Below, piece after piece: positions 1 through 6,569 of a stretch of 21,158 nt of DNA (position 1 is its first letter; every line of letters starts with the position of its first letter). The stretch is from JBBSMX01 sp038232935 (GTDB lineage: Bacteria; Bacteroidota; Rhodothermia; Rhodothermales; JANQRZ01). The notes beneath the pieces were generated by a model, which had not been told where the DNA came from, did no database searches, and worked only from the letters and a program-made list of their open reading frames with translations. The DNA lies in contig JBBSMX010000072.1 of assembly GCA_038232935.1 (NCBI GenBank), positions 1 to 21,158 on the forward strand. The letters run 5' to 3'. Made by a program: the position numbers and the translations under genes.

Positions 1-141
1 GAGATGGTGATGCCGGGGGACAACACGCAGTTCCGGGTGAAGCTGATCGTGCCGGTGGCGATGGAGCAGGGGCTGCGCTTCGCGATCCGGGAGGGGGGGC
101 GGACCGTCGGGGCCGGCGTCGTCACCAACATCCTCGACTAA
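1..141 (+). CDS. tuf: Elongation factor Tu, C-terminal fragment (5' end outside window)
   Basis: The first 46 codons in frame 1 read as the last part of domain 3 of EF-Tu, the GTPase that delivers aminoacyl-tRNA to the ribosome in the cytoplasm. The stretch starting EMVMPGDN and the FAIREGGRTVGAGVV segment are near-invariant in the family, and the protein ends NILD followed by TAA at 139-141. The start, GTPase domain and upstream neighbours are outside the window. Position directly before rpsJ suggests a str operon (rpsL-rpsG-fusA-tuf) running into the S10 operon; only tuf is seen, so the rest is inference. Confidence 0.97.
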   Translation, partial: EMVMPGDNTQFRVKLIVPVAMEQGLRFAIREGGRTVGAGVVTNILD

Positions 142-156
142 CAGCATTTGACCGCC

Positions 157-184
157 GTAGGGGCGTAGTGCGCTACGCCCCTAC
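157..184. repeat. Perfect 12-bp hairpin of the GTAGGGGC family (tuf-rpsJ spacer)
   Basis: GTAGGGGCGTAG (157-168) is followed by the four-base loop TGCG and its exact reverse complement (173-184). A short pyrimidine stretch (TCTTTC) follows, so attenuation or termination between tuf and rpsJ is possible. However, a related hairpin occurs between secY and map (12649-12677) and a 13-of-14 match to its right arm lies at 9450-9463, which favours a dispersed repeat. Confidence 0.85.
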
Positions 185-201
185 TCTTTCAACCGAGCCC
201 T

Positions 202-510
202 ATGGCTAGCCAAAAGATTCGCATCAAGCTCAAGTCGTACGACCACTCGCTGGTCGACAAGAGCGCCGAGAAGATCATCCGCACGGTGAAGCAGACCGGT
301 GCCGTCGTCAGCGGGCCGATTCCGCTGCCGACGAAGAAGGTGATTTATACGGTGCTGCGGAGCCCACACGTGGACAAGAAGAGCCGCGAGCAGTTCGAGC
401 ACCGCTCCCACAAGCGCCTCATCGACATTCTTTCTACGTCTTCTAAGACGGTCGACGCCCTCATGAAGCTGGAGCTTCCCAGCGGCGTCGATGTCGAGAT
501 CAAAGTGTGA
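202..510 (+). CDS. rpsJ: 30S ribosomal protein S10
   Basis: The 102-residue product has the usual S10 length and sequence: N-terminal KIRIKLKSYDH, the central GPIPLPTKK loop and the RSPHVDKKSREQFE segment. S10 sits in the head of the 30S subunit and in many bacteria also forms the NusB-S10 antitermination complex through the same loop. The ATG at 202 is the only start that gives the conserved N-terminus. It is the first ribosomal gene of the cluster, 60 bases after tuf, with the hairpin at 157-184 in the gap. The next gene is unexpectedly a lipoprotein, not rplC. Confidence 0.98.
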   Translation: MASQKIRIKLKSYDHSLVDKSAEKIIRTVKQTGAVVSGPIPLPTKKVIYTVLRSPHVDKKSREQFEHRSHKRLIDILSTSSKTVDALMKLELPSGVDVEIKV

Positions 511-529
511 CCCCGGTCACTCTCCAGTT

Positions 530-1081
530 ATGAAACGAAACACCATCATCCTCGTGCTCCTCGCCCTCGGGCTCGCCGTCGCTTTCGTCGGCTGCGACTC
601 CAGTGGCGACGAACGCACGGACGCCGAGCGCATCGTCGGGACGTGGACGGCCTCGCAGGCCGGCGTCAACGTGGCGTCGCCGCTTGGTAGTGTCCCCGTT
701 CCTGTCCTCAACGAGAACAGCGAGGGGGACATCACGATCGACTTCGTCGCAGACGGCGACTTCACGTTCACCGTCGTCGGGCCGATCAGCGCCGACTTCT
801 TCGGGCAGACGATCGACCTCGTCGAGGAGGGGGTCAACGAGACCACGACGGGCTCCTACAGTGTCCAGGGTGACGGTCAGGTGCGCTTCGGCGTAGACGG
901 CACGTTCGACTCGATGGCCGACGTGGCCTACGACTTCAGCGGCGACGACGTGTTCTCCCTCGAAGTGGAGAACACCGAAGAAGGGCGCGCGACTCTCGCG
1001 TTCCTACTCGGGGACCGCGTCCCTCAGGAAGTGCTCGACGCCATTCAAGGCGGCTCCGTCACCTTCCGTCGCACTTCCTAA
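530..1081 (+). CDS. Small lipocalin-like lipoprotein inserted in the S10 operon
   Basis: The 183-residue protein begins MKRN, then a hydrophobic stretch (residues 5-20) and a lipobox-like FVGC with Cys22, so it should be exported by Sec and lipidated. The mature part is acidic, starts CDSSGDE, and has a GTW motif at 37-39 followed by alternating beta-strand-like segments (ITIDFVADGDFTF, GSYSV, QVRFGVDG). That is typical of lipocalin-like lipoproteins of Bacteroidota; ligand and function are unknown. ATG 530 is preferred over an in-frame start at 491 because the latter overlaps rpsJ and would put 13 extra residues before the signal peptide. The gene lies 19 bases after rpsJ and 36 before rplC, so it is probably co-transcribed with both. 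Confidence 0.85.
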   Translation: MKRNTIILVLLALGLAVAFVGCDSSGDERTDAERIVGTWTASQAGVNVASPLGSVPVPVLNENSEGDITIDFVADGDFTFTVVGPISADFFGQTIDLVEEGVNETTTGSYSVQGDGQVRFGVDGTFDSMADVAYDFSGDDVFSLEVENTEEGRATLAFLLGDRVPQEVLDAIQGGSVTFRRTS

Positions 1082-1117
1082 TTTCCATTCACGCTTAACT
1101 TAATCGGAGCGATTACA

Positions 1118-1747
1118 ATGAGCGGACTACTCGGCCGTAAGATCGGCATGACGAGCGTGTTTGACGACAACGGTAACAACGTCGTCTGCACCGTCATCGA
1201 GACAGGCCCCTGCGTCGTAACGCAGATCAAGACCGAAGACACCGACGGCTACGCGGCCGTACAGATGGGCTTCGGCGACAAGACAGAGAAGAGCACCACG
1301 AGCGCTCTCAAAGGGCACTTCGGGGCGGCCAACACCACGCCGAAGCGCCGGGTGACTGAGTTCCGCAACTTTGCCGGAGCCGACGACCTCTCGCTCGGCG
1401 ACGAGTTGAGCGTGGGCGACGTGTTCGCCGAGGGCGACAAGATCCACGTGATCGGTACGTCGAAAGGCAAGGGCTTCCAGGGCGTCGTGAAGCGGCACAA
1501 CTTCCGCGGCGTCGGGGACGCGACGCACGGCCAGCACAACCGCCAGCGCGCGCCGGGCTCCATCGGCCAGGCCTCGGACCCGAGCCGCGTGTTCAAAGGG
1601 ACCAAGATGGCCGGCCGCACCGGCGGCGACCGCGTGACGGTGAAGAACCTCCGCGTCGTCCGCATCTTCGCCGACAAGAACCTCCTCCTCGTGAAGGGCG
1701 CTGTGCCCGGCCCGAAGCGGAGCTTCGTCGAGATCCGCAAAGCCTAA
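1118..1747 (+). CDS. rplC: 50S ribosomal protein L3
   Basis: The 209-residue product opens MSGLLGRKIGMTSVFD, the family's N-terminal signature. It contains the long peptidyl-transferase-centre extension around residues 115-165 (GTSKGKGFQGVVKRHNF, then GSIGQASDPSRVFKGTKMAGR). L3 is an early 50S assembly protein reaching towards the catalytic centre, and the conserved Gln in the GSIGQ motif is present. The start is at ATG 1118, with no clear Shine-Dalgarno sequence. In most bacteria rplC directly follows rpsJ; here a lipoprotein gene separates them. Confidence 0.98.
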   Translation: MSGLLGRKIGMTSVFDDNGNNVVCTVIETGPCVVTQIKTEDTDGYAAVQMGFGDKTEKSTTSALKGHFGAANTTPKRRVTEFRNFAGADDLSLGDELSVGDVFAEGDKIHVIGTSKGKGFQGVVKRHNFRGVGDATHGQHNRQRAPGSIGQASDPSRVFKGTKMAGRTGGDRVTVKNLRVVRIFADKNLLLVKGAVPGPKRSFVEIRKA

Positions 1748-1774
1748 GCGAACGCCTCAAGCAGAGATAGCACG

Positions 1775-2446
1775 ATGAATCTACCCGTTTATACCCGCGA
1801 AGGCAGCGACGCCGGCCGCACGGTCGAGCTCGACGAGAGCGTCTTCGGCATCGAGCCGAACGACCACGCGATCTGGCTGGACGTCCGCGCCGCGCAGGCC
1901 CATGCCCGGCAGGGCACGCACAAAACGAAGGGCCGCAGTGAAGTGCGTGGTTCCACGCGCAAGCTTTACCGGCAGAAAGGCACGGGCAATGCCCGCGTCG
2001 GCGACAAGAAGAGCCCGACGCGCGTCGGCGGTGGTATCGCCTTCGGCCCGCGCCCGCACACCTACTCCGTCGGCGTCAACCGCAAGACGAAGCAGCTCGC
2101 TCGCCGCAGCGCCCTGACGTACAAGGCGCAGCAGGAGGGGCTCCGCATCGTCGAGGACTTCGGGATGGACGCGCCGAAGACGCGCGACCTCGCTGGCCTC
2201 CTCGCAAGCCATGAGCTCGCCGGGCGGAAGGTGCTCCTCCTCACCGGTTCGCACGACGACATCCTCTACCGCTCCGGACGCAACATCCCCAAGCTGACTG
2301 TTCTTTCCGCCGCCGGTGCCTCGACGCTCGACCTGATGAGCGCGCAGGTGATCCTGCTGCAGGAGGGCGCGCTCGGCGCGCTCTCCGCCGCCCTCGGGAA
2401 GAGCGACACGACTGAGGCTGCGGCCTCGACCGACGCTGCCGAGTAA
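1775..2446 (+). CDS. rplD: 50S ribosomal protein L4
   Basis: The 223-residue product carries the L4 signature: the loop reaching into the exit tunnel (GTHKTKGRSEVRGSTRK, then QKGTGNARVGDKKSP, about residues 47-83) and the FGPRPHTYSVGVNRK segment. The C-terminal globular domain contains DGILY-like DDILYRSGRN and NIPKLTVLSA. A short low-complexity Ala/Thr/Asp tail (last 15 residues) is added. In Escherichia coli L4 also represses its own operon; no matching leader is recognised here. It follows rplC by 27 bases. Confidence 0.98.
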   Translation: MNLPVYTREGSDAGRTVELDESVFGIEPNDHAIWLDVRAAQAHARQGTHKTKGRSEVRGSTRKLYRQKGTGNARVGDKKSPTRVGGGIAFGPRPHTYSVGVNRKTKQLARRSALTYKAQQEGLRIVEDFGMDAPKTRDLAGLLASHELAGRKVLLLTGSHDDILYRSGRNIPKLTVLSAAGASTLDLMSAQVILLQEGALGALSAALGKSDTTEAAASTDAAE

Positions 2447-2471
2447 CCTAGACTTTAAGCCGAGCCCCATC

Positions 2472-2768
2472 ATGGCCCGCTCTATCCTCATCGAGCCCAT
2501 CATCACCGAGAAAATGACCCGTCTTATGGAAGACGGGCGGCACTACGCCTTCAAAGTGGCGAAGGAAGCGAACAAGATTCAGATCCGCAAGGCGATCGAA
2601 GAACGCTATCCCAGCGTGGACATCAAGGAGGTTCGGACGATGATCGTGCGCGGCAAGCGCCGCCGTCAGTTCACGAAGCGCGGCCTCATGGAAGGGCGCA
2701 AGCCTTCGTACAAAAAGGCGATCATCACGCTCAAGAGCGGCGAGATCGACTTCTTCGAGAGCATCTAA
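2472..2768 (+). CDS. rplW: 50S ribosomal protein L23
   Basis: The 98-residue product has the L23 fold signatures: IIEPIITEKMTRLME at the N-terminus, YAFKVAKEANKIQIRKAIEERY in the middle and VRTMIVRGKRRR at the extended loop. L23 lies at the tunnel exit, where trigger factor and SRP dock. Length is normal for the family. It lies 25 bases after rplD and 61 before rplB, in canonical order. Confidence 0.98.
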   Translation: MARSILIEPIITEKMTRLMEDGRHYAFKVAKEANKIQIRKAIEERYPSVDIKEVRTMIVRGKRRRQFTKRGLMEGRKPSYKKAIITLKSGEIDFFESI

Positions 2769-2787
2769 GTAATCGGGCGCAAAGCTT

Positions 2788-2801
2788 CTCGCTTCGGCGA
2801 G
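2788..2801 (+). other. Small UUCG-loop hairpin in rplW-rplB spacer
   Basis: CTCGC and GCGAG flank a TTCG tetraloop, giving a short but stable C(UUCG)G hairpin in the 61-base spacer. No T-run follows, so it is unlikely to terminate. It may protect or pause the transcript, or be a small relative of the other spacer hairpins. Confidence 0.5.
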
Positions 2802-2829
2802 CGGCACATATGCCCAAACCCAAGAACCC

Positions 2830-3660
2830 ATGGCTATTCGCAAACTCAAGCCGGTGACACCGGGGCAGCGTCAGCGCTCCGTCTCCGCCTTCGAGACCAT
2901 CACGAAGTCCGAGCCGGAGAAGAGCCTGCTCGCTCCGCTGAAGAAGCACGGTGGCCGCAACAACAACGGCCGGATCACGACGCGCCACCAGGGCGGCGGT
3001 CACAAGCGGCGCTACCGCATCATCGACTTCAAGCGCAACAAGGACGCGATCCCCGCGAAGGTCGCGGCCATCGAGTACGATCCGAACCGGACGGCGCGCA
3101 TCGCCCTGCTGGCCTACGCCGACGGCGAGAAGCGCTACATCATCGCCCCGGACAACCTCTCCGTCGGCATGACGGTGATGAATGGGGTGGATGCGGCTCC
3201 GGAGACGGGCAACTGCCTGCCGCTGAGCAAGATTCCGCTCGGTACGATGGTCCACGCGATTGAGATGAAGCCGGGGAAGGGCGCGCAGATGGCTCGGAGC
3301 GCGGGTACGAACGCGCAACTCCAGGCGCGCGAAGGCAAGTACGCCACGCTCAAGCTCCCCTCGGGCGAAGTCCGCCTCGTGCCGGTCGACTGCCGCGCCA
3401 CGATCGGGCAGACCTCGAACCCGGACCACATGAACCTCGAGTGGGGCAAGGCCGGCCGCAAGCGGTGGCTCGGCGTCCGCCCGAAGACGCGTGGTGTCGC
3501 CATGAACCCGGTCGATCACCCGATGGGTGGTGGTGAGGGCAAGGCGTCGGGCGGCCACCCGCAGAGCCCGACCGGCGTGCCGGCCAAGGGCTACAAGACC
3601 CGGAAAAAGGCCAAGGCCTCCAACCAGTTCATCGTCCGCCGCCGCAAGCAGAAAAAGTAG
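2830..3660 (+). CDS. rplB: 50S ribosomal protein L2
   Basis: The 276-residue product matches the usual L2 length. It shows the RNA-binding segment HQGGGHKRRYRIIDFKR (53-69), the central SH3-like domain and the C-terminal MNPVDHPMGGGEG motif (225-237). His230 corresponds to the conserved histidine near the peptidyl transferase centre. L2 is needed for subunit association and peptide bond formation. The stop codon TAG is immediately followed by heptamer words of the next spacer. Confidence 0.99.
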   Translation: MAIRKLKPVTPGQRQRSVSAFETITKSEPEKSLLAPLKKHGGRNNNGRITTRHQGGGHKRRYRIIDFKRNKDAIPAKVAAIEYDPNRTARIALLAYADGEKRYIIAPDNLSVGMTVMNGVDAAPETGNCLPLSKIPLGTMVHAIEMKPGKGAQMARSAGTNAQLQAREGKYATLKLPSGEVRLVPVDCRATIGQTSNPDHMNLEWGKAGRKRWLGVRPKTRGVAMNPVDHPMGGGEGKASGGHPQSPTGVPAKGYKTRKKAKASNQFIVRRRKQKK

Positions 3661-3710
3661 CTGTTAGCTGTTGGCGATTCGCCGAGCAGCCCTAAGCCCC
3701 AAGCTAAATC
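3661..3710. repeat. Mirrored heptamer array, CTNTTRG word (rplB-rpsS spacer)
   Basis: Directly after the rplB stop come CTGTTAG and CTGTTGG (3661-3674), then a small GGCGATTCGCC palindrome (3673-3683). Three heptamers of opposite sense follow: CCCTAAG, CCCCAAG and CTAAATC (3690-3710). Three bases later rpsS starts. The word is the one used by the rpoA-rplQ spacer 13 kb away. Confidence 0.65.
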
Positions 3711-3713
3711 ACT

Positions 3714-3995
3714 ATGGCACGTTCGCTCAAGAAAGGCCCGTACGTCTACTACAAGCTCCAGCGGAAAGTCGACGAGATGAACGACGGCAACCGGAAGAAG
3801 GTCATCAAGACCTGGAGCCGGTCCTCGATGATCACGCCGGAGTTCGTCGGCCACACCTTCGCCGTCCACAACGGCAAGCAGTTCATCCCGGTCTACGTCA
3901 CCGAGAACATGGTGGGCCACAAGCTCGGCGAGTTCTCGGCCACCCGGACCTTCCGCGGCCACGCCGGCACGAAGGTGGACAAGCGCCGCAAATAA
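3714..3995 (+). CDS. rpsS: 30S ribosomal protein S19
   Basis: The 93-residue product begins MARSLKKGPYV and contains the family signature around residues 50-85 (FVGHTFAVHNGKQFIPVYVTE and GHKLGEFSATRTFRGH). S19 forms a pair with S13 in the 30S head and contacts the A-site tRNA region. Length and sequence are typical. It is bordered on both sides by heptamer-repeat spacers. Confidence 0.99.
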   Translation: MARSLKKGPYVYYKLQRKVDEMNDGNRKKVIKTWSRSSMITPEFVGHTFAVHNGKQFIPVYVTENMVGHKLGEFSATRTFRGHAGTKVDKRRK

Positions 3996-4064
3996 TTCGG
4001 TTATGAGTTATGGGTTGGAGTTCTGAGTGAACCTCCGACCCACGACCCCCAACCCAGAACCTCC
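3996..4064. repeat. Mirrored heptamer array, RACCYNN word (rpsS-rplV spacer)
   Basis: The whole 71-base spacer reads as 7-base words. The left arm (about 3996-4029) has NNGRGTT units such as ATGAGTT and ATGGGTT. The right arm (4030-4064) is exactly five units of RACCYNN, starting AACCTCC, GACCCAC. Two bases (CC) separate it from the rplV ATG. Aligning 3999-4023 with the reverse complement of 4037-4061 gives 17 of 25 identities, so an imperfect hairpin can form. Confidence 0.7.
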
Positions 4065-4066
4065 CC

Positions 4067-4429
4067 ATGGAAGCCAGAGCAAAACTGCGGTTCATCCGCT
4101 CCTCGCCCCGCAAGATGCGCATCATCGCGGACCAGGTCCGTGGCAAGGCCGTCACCGACGCCCTGAACACGCTGCACTTCTTGCCGCAGAAGGCGGCCGG
4201 CCCGATCGAGAAGACGATCCAGTCCGCCGTGCACAACCTGTTCGACCGGGCTGAGGACGAGCGCGTGGACGAGAGCGCCCTCGTCGTGAGCGAGATCTTC
4301 GTGGACGAGGCCCCCGTGTTCAAGCGGTTCCAGCCCGTCTCGCGTGGGCGCGCCCACCGCATCAAAAAGCGTAACAGCCACCTCACCGTCGTCGTCGCCA
4401 CGCGCGCCGCCGAAGAGGTCGAGGCGTAA
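4067..4429 (+). CDS. rplV: 50S ribosomal protein L22
   Basis: The 120-residue product opens MEARAKLRFIRSSPRKMRIIADQVRGK, the typical L22 start. It has the tunnel-lining beta-hairpin around residues 85-100 and the closing signature GRAHRIKKRNSHLTVVV. L22 contacts all 23S domains and lines the exit tunnel with L4. Its start codon lies two bases after the right arm of a heptamer array. The next gene, rpsC, follows after 40 bases. Confidence 0.99.
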   Translation: MEARAKLRFIRSSPRKMRIIADQVRGKAVTDALNTLHFLPQKAAGPIEKTIQSAVHNLFDRAEDERVDESALVVSEIFVDEAPVFKRFQPVSRGRAHRIKKRNSHLTVVVATRAAEEVEA

Positions 4430-4469
4430 CCCGCCGCCCCACTAAAGAGTTAGAAGAGAGGATACTGTT

Positions 4470-5321
4470 TTGGGTCAGAAGACCAACCCCATCGGCTTTC
4501 GCCTCGGTGTCATCCGCGGCTGGGACTCCAACTGGTACACGGACGGCTCCTACGCCGACAAGCTCATCGAGGACGAGGAGATTCGCCGCTACCTCGACGC
4601 CCGTCTCAAGCGCGCCGGCCTCAGCCGCGTCGTGATCGAGCGGACGCCGAAGCGGGTGATCCTGACGCTTCACACGAGCCGGCCCGGCGTCGTGATCGGC
4701 CGTGGCGGCACCGAAGTGGAGAAGCTGCGCGAGGAGCTCAAGCAGCTCACCGATAAGGACGTGCAGATCAACATCAACGAGATCAAGCGGCCCGAAGTCG
4801 ACGCGTCGCTGGTGGCGCAGAACATCGCGCAGCAGCTCGAAGGCCGCGTCTCGTTCCGCCGTGCGATGAAGCAGTCGCTCTCGGCGGCGATGCGCATGGG
4901 TGCCGAGGGCATCCGCATCAAGGTCGCCGGCCGGCTCGGCGGTGCCGAGATGAGCCGGACCGAGCAGTACCTCGAAGGCCGCGTCCCGCTCCACACGATC
5001 CGCGCCGACATCGACTACGCCGAGGCGACGGCCTTTACGATTCAGGGCACGACGGGGGTGAAGGTGTGGATCTACCGGGGCGAGATCCTCGGCAAGCCGG
5101 ACCTCAGCCCGAACGTGCAGGCCCAGCGCCAGCAGCAGATGTCCGCCCCGCCGCCGGAGCGCCGCCGTCGTGGCGGCCGTGGCGATAGCGAAGGCGGCGG
5201 CGGTCGCGGTGGCCGAGGTGGTCGCGGCGGACGCAACGAAGGCGGACGCAACGAAGGCGGCGGCAACCGTAGCGAAGGCGGCGGTGAGAGCGGCGGCGGC
5301 CGTCGCCCCCGTCGGCGCTAA
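4470..5321 (+). CDS. rpsC: 30S ribosomal protein S3 with RGG-rich C-terminal tail
   Basis: The 283-residue S3 has the N-terminal MGQKTNPIGFRLGV signature, a KH domain with the GXXG loop (VIGRGG, 75-80) and the C-terminal domain ending near residue 215 (TTGVKVWIYRGEIL at 194-207). S3 lines the mRNA entry channel and has helicase-related basic residues. The start is TTG at 4470: GGTCAGAAG follows it immediately, no ATG is available, and GAGG at 4458-4461 lies 8 bases upstream. Residues from about 229 to 283 are an extra Arg/Gly/Glu/Asn tail with many RGG repeats. It is encoded partly by a tandem 15-base duplication (5226-5255). Confidence 0.98.
   Translation: MGQKTNPIGFRLGVIRGWDSNWYTDGSYADKLIEDEEIRRYLDARLKRAGLSRVVIERTPKRVILTLHTSRPGVVIGRGGTEVEKLREELKQLTDKDVQININEIKRPEVDASLVAQNIAQQLEGRVSFRRAMKQSLSAAMRMGAEGIRIKVAGRLGGAEMSRTEQYLEGRVPLHTIRADIDYAEATAFTIQGTTGVKVWIYRGEILGKPDLSPNVQAQRQQQMSAPPPERRRRGGRGDSEGGGGRGGRGGRGGRNEGGRNEGGGNRSEGGGESGGGRRPRRR
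5226..5255 (+). repeat. Two exact 15-bp tandem copies in the rpsC tail
   Basis: The 15-base unit GGCGGACGCAACGAA occurs twice without a gap inside the RGG tail, each copy adding five residues. It shows that the tail grows by in-frame duplication. Confidence 0.85.
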
Positions 5322-5379
5322 AGGCCCCGACCTCCCCATTCCCCGACGTTAGAACAGAGACTAAACCGATCACACTGCT

Positions 5380-5820
5380 ATGTTGATGCCCAAGCGCACC
5401 AAGTATCGGAAGATGCAGAAAGGGCGCGTCAAAGGGACCGCGCAGCGCGGCGCCCGGATCAACTTCGGCGACTTCGCGATCAAGACGCTCGAGCCCGGCT
5501 GGATCACCAGCCGTCAGATCGAAGCCTCCCGTATCGCGATCACGCGTAAGATCAAACGTACCGGTAAGGTTTGGATCCGGATCTTCCCGGACAAGCCGAT
5601 CACGAAGAAGCCCGCCGAGACCCGCATGGGTAAGGGCAAGGGCTCGCCGGAGTACTTCGTCGCCGTCGTCAAGCCGGGCCGCGTGCTCTTCGAGCTCGCC
5701 GGCGTGTCCGAAGAGCTGGCCCGCGAGGCCATGGCCCTCGCGCAGTACAAGCTGCCGGTGAAGACGAAGTTCGTCATCCGCCCGGACTACGTGCCCCCCG
5801 TCGTCGCCCGTAAAGCGTAA
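5380..5820 (+). CDS. rplP: 50S ribosomal protein L16
   Basis: The 146-residue product opens MLMPKRTKYRKMQKGR, close to the family consensus MLQPKRTK. It contains RMGKGKGSPEYFVAVVKPGRV (start at residue 82), the loop near the A site and peptidyl transferase centre. L16 helps bind A-site tRNA and is one of the last proteins to join the 50S. The first ATG at 5380 is chosen because the MLxPKRTK start is conserved. It follows rpsC by 58 bases. Confidence 0.98.
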   Translation: MLMPKRTKYRKMQKGRVKGTAQRGARINFGDFAIKTLEPGWITSRQIEASRIAITRKIKRTGKVWIRIFPDKPITKKPAETRMGKGKGSPEYFVAVVKPGRVLFELAGVSEELAREAMALAQYKLPVKTKFVIRPDYVPPVVARKA

Positions 5821-5842
5821 ACCTTCGGCGGCGCCGTGGCGT

Positions 5843-5863
5843 CCCCGAACCCCGATCCCGAAT
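5843..5863 (+). repeat. Right-arm-like heptamers CCCCGAW (rplP-rpmC spacer)
   Basis: CCCCGAA and CCCCGAT (5843-5856) are followed by the shifted relative CCCGAAT, ending three bases before the rpmC ATG. The word resembles ACCCCGA in the infA-rpmJ array. No convincing left arm is seen, so this may be a remnant or chance. Confidence 0.4.
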
Positions 5864-5866
5864 TCC

Positions 5867-6064
5867 ATGAAAGCCAAAGAAGTCCGCGAGCTCTCCAACG
5901 AGGAGATCCAGCAACGCATCCGAGACGAGGAGCGGGACCTGGACACCCTCACGTTCCAGCACGCGATCGCCACGCTCGAAGACCCGCTCGTGCTCCGGCG
6001 CAAGCGGCGCGAAGTGGCCCGCCTCAAGACCATCCTGAAGCAGAAAGAAGGCGCCGACGCCTGA
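5867..6064 (+). CDS. rpmC: 50S ribosomal protein L29
   Basis: The 65-residue product is a two-helix L29: MKAKEVRELSNEEI at the start, then LTFQHAIATLEDPLVLRRKRREVARLKTILKQK. L29 lies near the tunnel exit beside L23. Length is normal. It is in canonical position between rplP and rpsQ, followed by a 97-base gap that holds an 8-bp inverted repeat (6122-6144). Confidence 0.97.
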   Translation: MKAKEVRELSNEEIQQRIRDEERDLDTLTFQHAIATLEDPLVLRRKRREVARLKTILKQKEGADA

Positions 6065-6121
6065 GCATACGCTCGCCCTCGGTCAGCCCGCCCCGCACAG
6101 CGCGCCCCAGTTAACCCGTAG

Positions 6122-6144
6122 TTGGTGAGGTGTCGGCTCACCAA
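6122..6144 (+). other. Hairpin in rpmC-rpsQ spacer
   Basis: TTGGTGAG (6122-6129) and CTCACCAA (6137-6144) form an 8-bp stem with a 7-base loop. No T-tract follows, so it is not a typical terminator. TTGGTGAGG also appears at 10526-10534 in the rpsE-rpmD spacer, where it has no full partner. Confidence 0.5.
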
Positions 6145-6161
6145 GCGATCCTGACAGAGAT

Positions 6162-6533
6162 ATGGAACCCGAAACCACCGAAGAACAGACCCCGCAGTCG
6201 GCCGAGGCGCAAGTCGCTGAAGTGCAGGACGTGCCGGAAGAAGCTGTGGACGGCCCGCCGCCCGCTGAGATCATAGACAAAGGCCGCAACGCCCGGAAGG
6301 AGCGCGTCGGCCTCGTCGTCTCCGACAAGATGGACAAGACGATCACCGTCGCTATCGAGCGCCAGGTGAAGCACCCGATCTACGGCAAGTTCATCAAGAT
6401 GACGACGAAGCTCATGGCCCACGACGAGACGAATGACGCCGGGGCCGGCGACACCGTTCGCATCATGGAGATGCGGCCGATGAGCAAGCACAAGCGCTGG
6501 CGGCTCGTCGAGATCATCGAGCGCGCCAAGTAA
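6162..6533 (+). CDS. rpsQ: 30S ribosomal protein S17 with acidic N-terminal extension
   Basis: The core (residues about 42-123) is S17: RKERVGLVVSDKMDKTITV, HPIYGKF, then GDTVRIMEMRPMSKHKRWRLVEII. S17 is a primary 16S-binding OB-fold protein, usually about 85 residues. Here a 39-residue Glu/Pro/Ala-rich acidic segment precedes the core. The assigned ATG is at 6162; GTG codons at 6231 and 6246 are possible later starts, but either would leave a partial extension. The gene follows a 97-base spacer with a hairpin, a long gap for this operon. Confidence 0.95.
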   Translation: MEPETTEEQTPQSAEAQVAEVQDVPEEAVDGPPPAEIIDKGRNARKERVGLVVSDKMDKTITVAIERQVKHPIYGKFIKMTTKLMAHDETNDAGAGDTVRIMEMRPMSKHKRWRLVEIIERAK

Positions 6534-6546
6534 GCCCACCGCACGC

Positions 6547-6567
6547 GAACCTCGTAACACGTAACTC
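6547..6567 (+). repeat. Right-arm-like heptamers, GTAACNC word (rpsQ-rplN spacer)
   Basis: GAACCTC, GTAACAC and GTAACTC are consecutive 7-base units ending two bases before the rplN ATG. Composition is C/A-rich like the right arms of the full arrays. No left arm is present in the 36-base spacer. Confidence 0.45.
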
Positions 6568-6569
6568 CC

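Noticed and set aside
491..529. Earlier start for the lipoprotein overlapping rpsJ
   Set aside because: It adds 13 residues ahead of a normal signal peptide, which would impair export and lipidation.
2731..3558. Minus-strand open frame of 275 codons antisense to rplB
   Set aside because: No domain or start signal; shadow of a highly conserved L2 gene.
5170..5352. Alanine-rich 60-codon frame overlapping the rpsC tail
   Set aside because: It is the alternate-frame reading of the RGG repeats and has no independent start signal.
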